Assembly: GCA_037179515.1 (NCBI GenBank)
Contig: JAXCGZ010011588.1
Span: forward strand, 18,501 to 82,500
Direction: 5' to 3'
DNA length: 64,000 nt
Source of the DNA: Halocaridina rubra
Lineage: Eukaryota > Arthropoda > Malacostraca > Decapoda > Atyidae
Each line of letters starts with the position of its first letter. The stretch's first letter is position 1. Under the pieces are notes generated by a model that saw only the letters and a list, made by a program, of their open reading frames with translations, was not told where the DNA came from and searched no databases. A program made the position numbers and the translations under genes. Below, in pieces: positions 57,711-64,000 of the stretch.

Positions 57711-58023
57711 TACTGATAAATGGGTTCATGCAGCGCCAAAGAGACGCCGGGGGGTAGGGTGGGGTGAATGAGGATGGATTTGTTAACGTTATAATGAGAG
57801 CTATTCTGGTCAGGGAATATCACTATTATAATGGTTAATGAGGGGGCGAGGGCGGCGGTGGTATTAGGGGGACTGTACTTCGGTTTGGGTAAATAAATAG
57901 AGGATCTTATTTATTTACGCATTAAATTATTTACTTAAAGTTTATCATTTATTAATTTGTTAGTTACACTGAAGGAGATTTATTTTGTGTGTGTCCTAAT
58001 TGAAATCGAAGTACTCGAAGATA

Positions 58024-58107
<84 letters not shown>

Positions 58108-58407
58108 CTTGTATTTTATTTATTTATCTAGTTATTCATATATTTACTTATTTATTTCGCATGCGATCTGTAGGACGGTTATATATTACCCTTACCAACA
58201 GCAAGAGCAAGTGATGATATTGTTCCACCATTATCGCCACAAATCTAACGGTGTCCTAGCTAAGATTGGAAAGCTACTACACGAGGAAATACAACTATCC
58301 TTTCTCCCTCTTCTTCATATAGTATAGGCGGAGAGAAGCTATTGCAGAGAGTGTTAAGAATTCAGAAATTCTTGTGAGGAAAGTTTTATGCCTTTTCTTA
58401 GATCATA
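57711..58407. other. Intergenic with (ATT)n
   Basis: No gene. (TTA)n at about 58023-58106. A G-rich stretch lies around 57740-57880. Confidence 0.6.
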
Positions 58408-58568
58408 ATTAGTTCCTCTTCGTATCGGAGTGGGCACAGAAAAATTTGAAGCTAGGAGGGATTAAAGCTGACAGCCCTTTCTAACGCCCCGCTGCGTGAT
58501 CGAATCCGTGTTAATTAGGTTAGTCACTTCCTGGCCTGTGTGCTCTACCAGTGAACTACCTTGGTCCC
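58408..58568 (-). mobile_element. SINE-A copy
   Basis: Reverse: GTATCGGAGTGGGCACAG tail, GACAGCCCTTTCTAACGCCC, head TGTGCTCTACCAGTGAACTA. The oldest-looking full-length copy. Confidence 0.78.
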
Positions 58569-58634
58569 TCTTTTCTCTTCAGTAGTTCAGTTAAAAATAA
58601 AAATAAAAATTAATGCTTAATTTCCTGTGAAGAA

Positions 58635-58799
<165 letters not shown>

Positions 58800-58849
58800 C
58801 ACACAGAAGGTTAAAATGGAAACAAACCATACAGCTATATCTTTTATAC

Positions 58850-58990
58850 TAGGAATGAACGCATTCTATCTGAAAGCCACTCTGCTCATATTAGTTTACC
58901 TCAACCTCACTCGTGGGTTCGTTTTCGCATTTAATTCAAATCTCAATCTAATTAGGGTTCAACAATAATCAAATAAGCACATTACCACAT
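58850..58990 (-). repeat. SINE-C-type fragment
   Basis: TTCGTTTTCGCATTTAATTC and ATCAAATAAGCACATTACCA match 53230-53310 (the inverted piece of the 270-bp array). Confidence 0.78.
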
Positions 58991-59199
58991 AAATCATATT
59001 TTACTCCGAACTGAGCTATCAAAGGGAAGATTTGGTTTTGAATATCATATAGGAAGTCAGTAAATCAATTTCTATTTCAAATTTTGGTATATTATTTACA
59101 ATAGTCATAGAAGTACACAATCTAACATATATATTGACCAACCAATAATACTTTATAAACCTAACATAACCTCATCTAGCCTTATTTAGTTGAATTGAA

Positions 59200-59890
59200 T
59201 TGCATGACCGAATGAAAATCCTGAACTGTAGGTGCGTAGCATTCTGCTAATATGAAAAATTAATACTCTCTAACTAGCCTCATTCACATTTACATATTCT
59301 AGCTTGCAGATGTGTAGCATATTGCTAGTTTGAAAAACTAAAACCCCTAACCTAATCACCTACACATGTGCATATTCTAGACTGCTGTCTATAACATATT
59401 ACTAACTTGAAAACCTTACACCACCTAACTTAACCGATGCACCTTCACATGAGCATATCCTAGATTGCAAATATACTGAATACTGCTAGTTTGAAAAACT
59501 AAAACCACCTAGCCTAATCTAACGGAGTCTAGCTAATCATGTGTGCACTTTCCAGACTGCAATTATGTAGTATATTGCTAATCTGAAAAACTATAACACT
59601 TAAACAAGCCACCACCAAATGTACATATCCTAAAGTGCAGATGTGATGCTACTTTCCAACTTGAGAAACATGAACCTGCAGCTATGATGCTAATATATAA
59701 CTAGGAAAATATAAACCTCTTAACCTAACCTAACTTAACAAAACGCATCGAGTATATACGAACAAGTAGTTGTGTAACTTAATGAACCTAACCTACCTAA
59801 CTTAACCCTGGCCCCTCCAAGTACTCAAGACAATATGCTTTAACAGTAAGCACGTAGCATATAAATAACTTGAAAAATAAATAGTAGAAA
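59200..59890. repeat. Degenerate ~80-bp tandem repeat array
   Basis: About seven diverged units, each with CTAGA(C/T)TGCA..., GTAGCATATTGCTAGTTTGA and AAAACTAAAACCACCTAACC. Starts near 59221, 59299, 59377, 59459, 59551, 59630 and 59672. Units share CCTAACC/TTAGG-like words. No coding potential. Confidence 0.7.
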
Positions 59891-60129
59891 TTAAATGAAA
59901 TAGGTAAATGTTTACTTACATACCCCCGCCTAGGAATAAAAGTAATCTCATGAAATTTATTATATTAACTTAGGTTTGGCTAGGTTAGTAGGGTTACTTA
60001 ATCTCTAGCTAAGAAACTAGTTGATAAGTTAAATATATTGATTCTGTTGCTATTATACTATGACGTCTAATTCACTATCTCTATCCTAACCCAACTTACA
60101 TCAGCTAACACATCCTAACCACTAACACC

Positions 60130-60297
60130 AATCGGTGTTATTATAATATTTAGTCTACATTATTATTTGAAGTCTGTTGTGCCATAACCTAATTTAATGT
60201 TACTAGCATAAGCTAACATAACCTAACCAGGCTAGGTTCTGGTTAGGTTACAACAGACTACAGATATGAAAGTAGACCGCATACTATAATAACACAT
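60130..60297. mobile_element. Imperfect hairpin element
   Basis: Left arm GTGTTATTATAATATTTAGT..., right arm its imperfect complement ending ACTATAATAACAC; inner stems share AGTCTGTTGTxxxATAACCTAA. About 165 bp, no coding region. Target duplication not identified. Confidence 0.55.
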
Positions 60298-60358
60298 ATT
60301 TGTTACATTGGTTTTAGATATATTTTCCTGATCATTTATTTACTCTTCATTCTTTGGG

Positions 60359-60452
60359 GGAAGGGCATCGCGGTTAAGCAGAAGTTAGAGCACTTGACTT
60401 GGGAAGTGACAAACACGTGTTCCACCCCCCCATTCGACTGGAAATCAATAGT

Positions 60453-60458
<6 letters not shown>
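60359..60458 (+). mobile_element. SINE-A copy, 5' half joined to tail
   Basis: GTTAAGCAGAAGTTAGAGCA, TGACTTGGGAAGTGACAAAC, then CCCCCCATTCGACTGG and AATAGTGACAC leading into (CA)n. The middle body is deleted. Confidence 0.75.

Positions 60459-60529
<71 letters not shown>
60455..60529. repeat. (CA)n microsatellite
   Basis: About 75 bp of CA at the end of the SINE-A tail, which itself ends in GACACA and may have seeded it. Confidence 0.97.
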
Positions 60530-60531
<2 letters not shown>

Positions 60532-60945
60532 CAACGACAGCACTCACTCTTTGGGGTTACGACAGTAAACATTTACCTAAAAATATAAAGACAACATCTG
60601 CAATGGACGATATAATTAGAATCATAAACCCCCCCTCTGTCACTGTCGCCAGTTTTGTCTGTCGTAAACAGCTAAAAGATGCCAAAGACAAATAGGAGAA
60701 GAACCCGAAGGCCAAATTAGCCTTGTTATGAATCATTAACTTCATGTAATTATGAAATAAAGTTAGTGATGAGGATTTATTTTAAGACATGAAAGCCTCC
60801 CCAACACCCACATCGATTTACCATTACCAAAGTCCCGACCTCGTGAAGATGCTGCTGCAGCTATTAAAACCGAATAACTAATGGCAGACTTCTTGAAACA
60901 TATATACTGTGTATGCATATAAACACACACATAGGCTCGCGCACC
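60530..60945. other. Intergenic, nothing recognised
   Basis: No gene or repeat end identified. The 62-codon reverse frame at 60557-60745 has no domain. Confidence 0.4.
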
Positions 60946-61288
60946 TCAGATTGCAGAGATAGGAGCTCATGGGCCGGTATTAGAGAACATAATCTTTTCA
61001 GCCACAGAGATATGCAAAGCTCTGATGGAGTTAGATGACTCTAAAGCTACAAGTCCTAATGATATATTCCCTAATGTACTTAAGAATTGCGCTAATTCAA
61101 TATCGGCCGCACTAAGTATTATATTTGAAAAGTTGCTGGAATCAGGGGAGAATCCAAGATGCTAGAAACAAGCGAATGTAGATCCTATCTTCAAAAAGGG
61201 AAAGTGGGATACCGCTCTAATCTATAGACCTGTCTCCTTGACCAGAATAGTTTGCAGTGTTATAGAAAAACTGCTAAGAAAACACATC
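60946..61288 (+). mobile_element. CR1/L2-type LINE, copy 3, fragment
   Basis: Aligns with the 5' part of copies 1 and 2 (GGGCCGGTATTAGAGAACAT, then the STSPNDI and KPA-like region; TATAGACCTGTCTCCTTGACC) and stops after AAGAAAACACATCAT. Contains in-frame stops. Truncated at both ends and abutted by LINE-J. Confidence 0.83.
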
Positions 61289-61319
61289 ATGATTAGTAGG
61301 TTGGCCATGGCACAAGCTG

Positions 61320-64000
61320 CCTGTTGAAGACTACGACTGAAGATATTAGGATACCACTAGGATTGGTCTAGACAGTTTCGGGTCGGGTCTTCCTTCAGGA
61401 CGGTTCTTTCCTCATGCCTACATCTACACTGAATATTCTGTCGTATTAATTACACATCTCTTGCTATTCCATTACATTTGACATGTCACAACACTCCCCA
61501 CATTTGTCTCTTTTTCTCTCTTTTTTCCTCATATTTGCTACTATTTATGGAAGGTCCACAGCTAATGGCCCCTAGTACCCGGCATAGAGGGATGCGAAGA
61601 ATCTCCGAGGATCGTGCTGACACCACTATTGGCTTGAAGGCAGACACTCCTGGTGATAGTAATGGTTCTGTCCTTAACCTTGCACCTCCCAATAGATCTG
61701 CTGTTTTCACTCTTCACTATTCTAACATTTGTGCGCTGAAGCCTAATCTTTCGTCTATGGAACAGCACCTGGGTACTTTCCTCTCTAACCTCCTCCTATC
61801 TGAAACCCAGCTCTCTATAGATGCTTCCACTGACCCATTTCAAATCTCTCACTATAATTTTTATACTCGTGTTCATTCCAAAGGTGGGGTCTGTGCCTAC
61901 TGCAACACTAACACTCATATTGCTAGGCTCATGGACCTTGAATCTCCTGACTTTGATGATTTCTGGCTAAAAATCTATCTCTCCACTACCACTATTTTCC
62001 TTTGTTTTTGCTACTGTTCTCCAAACTCCACCGAGTTTGTGTCTTTCTTTGTATATCTGTCCTCGTGTCATGAGTCCTTGTTATCTTCTCATCGACATGC
62101 CGAAGTTCTCTACATTGGAGACTTCAATGTACACCACAGTGAGTGGCTTAATTCTTCTCACACTGAAGTGGAAGGAAGTGAGGTCCTGCTTTCTCTAGTA
62201 CTCACAATCTGGAGCAAATTATCAAACACCATACTCGTGTTCCTGATCGTCTCAAACATGCAACAAACACTCTTTACCTCTTTCTTATTTTTAACCCTTC
62301 AATCTACTCTTATTTTGTGCTTTCCCCTCTTGGTAAATCTGACCACTCTATGATCTCAATCTCTTCCATTTTCGCTCCCCCTCCACCAATTCCTCCTACT
62401 CAGTGCCGCCTTTGGCACTTTGAGCTTACCCAATATAAAAATTTGTGCAACTTCTCTTTGTTTTCCCATGGTATGACTATTGCTTTTGGTCCCACAACCC
62501 TGATCAGGTATATCTAAAAGTTGCCGAGATCATGACCTCGGGAATGGAGGCGTACATCCTCTCTTCTACAAAAACTTTCTCTCCCTCTAAACCTTGGTTT
62601 GACCGTTCCTGCTCCATGGCTATTCAGGCTGGGTATCGGGCACACCGATCTTACCAAGCCCCTCCTTCCGATTTAATTCACTCTGCTTTTATCGTAGCTA
62701 GGAATCATGTTGATGACCTTAATGCCTCTCTCACTGACAAATGCTTCTAGTCCTTAGCCAAAAACCTCTCCAAAAACTTCTGTAACTTAAGCTTTCCTCC
62801 TCTCATTCATTCTGATGGTTCTATAGCTTGCTCTCCCACTGATAAAGCCACTCTCTATGGCTCTCATTTTTCTGCCAAGTCTTCTATAAACGATTCCAGC
62901 ACACCTGTTCCTCAATCTTTACCCCTCTCTAACCCTATGCCCTCCCTTATTCTTTCTTCGCGCAAAGTTCATAACTTTCTTCGTTCTCTAATCCTATGCT
63001 CTCCCTTATTCTTTCTTCGCACAAAGTTCATAACTTTCTTTGTTCGCTAAAGACGATCAAGGCATCTGGTCCCGATGGTATCCCTGCAAGGTTCTCTCAA
63101 GGAGTTTGCAGATGAACTGGCTCCAGCGCTTTGTCATCTATTTTGCCTCATTCTGTCAACAGTATCCATCCTTCATCTTGGAAGCATGCTCTTGTTCAAC
63201 CTGTTCCTAAGAAGGGTGACCGCTCTAGTCCTTCAAACTACCGACCTATTTCCCTAACCTCCTCTATTGCTAAAGTTTCCGAAACTTTGCTCAATGCTCA
63301 CTTCTTGAAAGACCTTCAATCTAATTCACTTATCTCCAATCACTAATACGACTTCTGCAAGGCAAGATACACTGATGACCTCCTATCCTATCTTACTCAT
63401 GTATGGTCATCTTCTCTGAGGAACTATGGGGAATCCTTTGTCGTCGCCCTTGATTTCTCTAAGGCTTTTGACAGAGTCTGGCACAAGGCTCTGTTGGCCA
63501 AACTCCCTGCCTATGGCTTTACCCATTCTTACTGTTCTCTGATTTCCAGTTTTCTTATTGATCGTTTCATATCTGTTGTTGTTGATGGTGTGACATCTAG
63601 CCCTTTCTCTGTTACCAGTGGTGTTCCACAGGGCTCTGTTGTTTCCCCTACTCTGTTCCTTCTCTTCATCAATGATCTTCTACAATCCCCATCTTCCTCT
63701 CTTCATCATGTCTTTGCTGATGATTCTACCCTTCACCTTTCCTCTGCTTTTTCTTCACATTTTTCATCTGCTACTCGTAATCAGTCTCGTATCACTCTTT
63801 CTTCCACTCTCAACTCCGATTTGCAGAGGGTATCTGAGTGGGGCACTCAAAATTTAGTTAAAGTCAATGCTTCGAAGACACAGTTTCTGACTATCTCTTT
63901 ATCTTCTTCTCCTCCTGATAACCCTATTGTCTTCGAAACTAACGAAATTTACCCTCTTATTTCTATAAACATATTAGGAATCCATATAGCCTCTAACTTG
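61320..64000 (+). pseudogene. Jockey-like LINE (family J), longest copy, frame-broken, runs off the window
   Basis: Contains the 5' leader (about 61380-61520), an apurinic-type endonuclease region (LLSETQLS about 61800, YIGDFNVHHSEWL about 62115), the linker, and RT motifs: NYRPISLTSSIAKV about 63240, DFSKAFDRVWHKALLAKL about 63460, SGVPQGSVVSPTLF about 63620, and the catalytic region at FADDSTLH about 63710. Stops and frameshifts break it at several places (e.g. TAG after KCF at 62748-62750, TAA at 63344-63346). A tandem duplication of about 60 bp lies at 62930-63040 (repeated CTAACCCTATGC/CTAATCCTATGC, CTCCCTTATTCTTTCTTCGC). The 3' end lies beyond 64000. Confidence 0.88.
61478..62353 (+). 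pseudogene. LINE-J endonuclease-region frame
   Basis: 291 codons open. The recognisable part starts at about residue 80 (LHYSNICALKPNL) and runs through SETQLS, NSTEFVSFF and GDFNVHHSEWL. After about residue 245 the frame shifts away from the family sequence, so the end is not genuine. In intact relatives this domain nicks the target DNA. Confidence 0.8.

Overview
The window is 64 kb of an AT-rich animal genome. It is loaded with dinucleotide and trinucleotide microsatellites (mainly AT/TA, with AG/TC, CA/GT, TAA/ATT and a few tetranucleotides), several tRNA-derived SINE families, non-LTR retrotransposons, DNA transposons and hairpin MITEs. This landscape, together with Tigger and jockey-like sequences I recognise from memory, points to a crustacean, most likely a decapod (shrimp, prawn or crab). 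The species cannot be named from the sequence. There are no bacterial features: no operons, no CRISPR array and no canonical rRNA gene or true tRNA gene.

Two host genes are supported. The first is ALDH16A1 on the + strand, 5185-41141. It has 15 coding exons that join in frame to 824 codons plus a stop, each bounded by consensus splice sites, with a polyadenylation signal at 41149. It encodes a complete N-terminal aldehyde dehydrogenase domain with all catalytic residues, including the nucleophilic cysteine, followed by a truncated ALDH-like domain that has lost its catalytic residues. The last intron uses a GC donor. The second gene, on the - strand at 46256-47918 with a likely first exon at 51412-51428, is a leucine-rich-repeat protein of the irregular FBXL/AMN1 type. 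Its 3' end has been tandemly duplicated into a broken copy at 44657-45745, which later received a SINE; the intact copy preserves the empty site.

Layout: 1-5184 holds a hairpin MITE, a CR1/L2-type LINE copy with a 489-codon reverse transcriptase frame, and microsatellites. 5185-41154 is ALDH16A1, whose introns are packed with SINEs, nested MITEs, a deleted Tigger, a dead mariner, a jockey-like LINE and fragments of at least three other LINE groups. 41155-46255 is intergenic sequence with SINEs and the duplicated gene end. 46256-51428 is the LRR gene. From 51429 to 64000 I see no host gene: it holds long microsatellites, a 270-bp tandem array with tRNA-like units, two more CR1-like copies, a TTAA-flanked palindrome, a degenerate 80-bp tandem array and a long but frame-broken jockey-like LINE running off the end.

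I found no defence locus or gene cluster that would count as a new system. The observations most worth checking are: three ~180-bp elements in ALDH16A1 intron 1 that look like the 5' and 3' ends of the local jockey-like LINE fused together (a RIME/ingi-style parasite); the SINE insertion with its empty site preserved in a paralogous copy; two unrelated palindromic MITEs both flanked by TTAA; a MITE with 8-bp target duplications nested in a SINE; the GC-AG intron; and an ALDH16A1 that keeps its catalytic cysteine.
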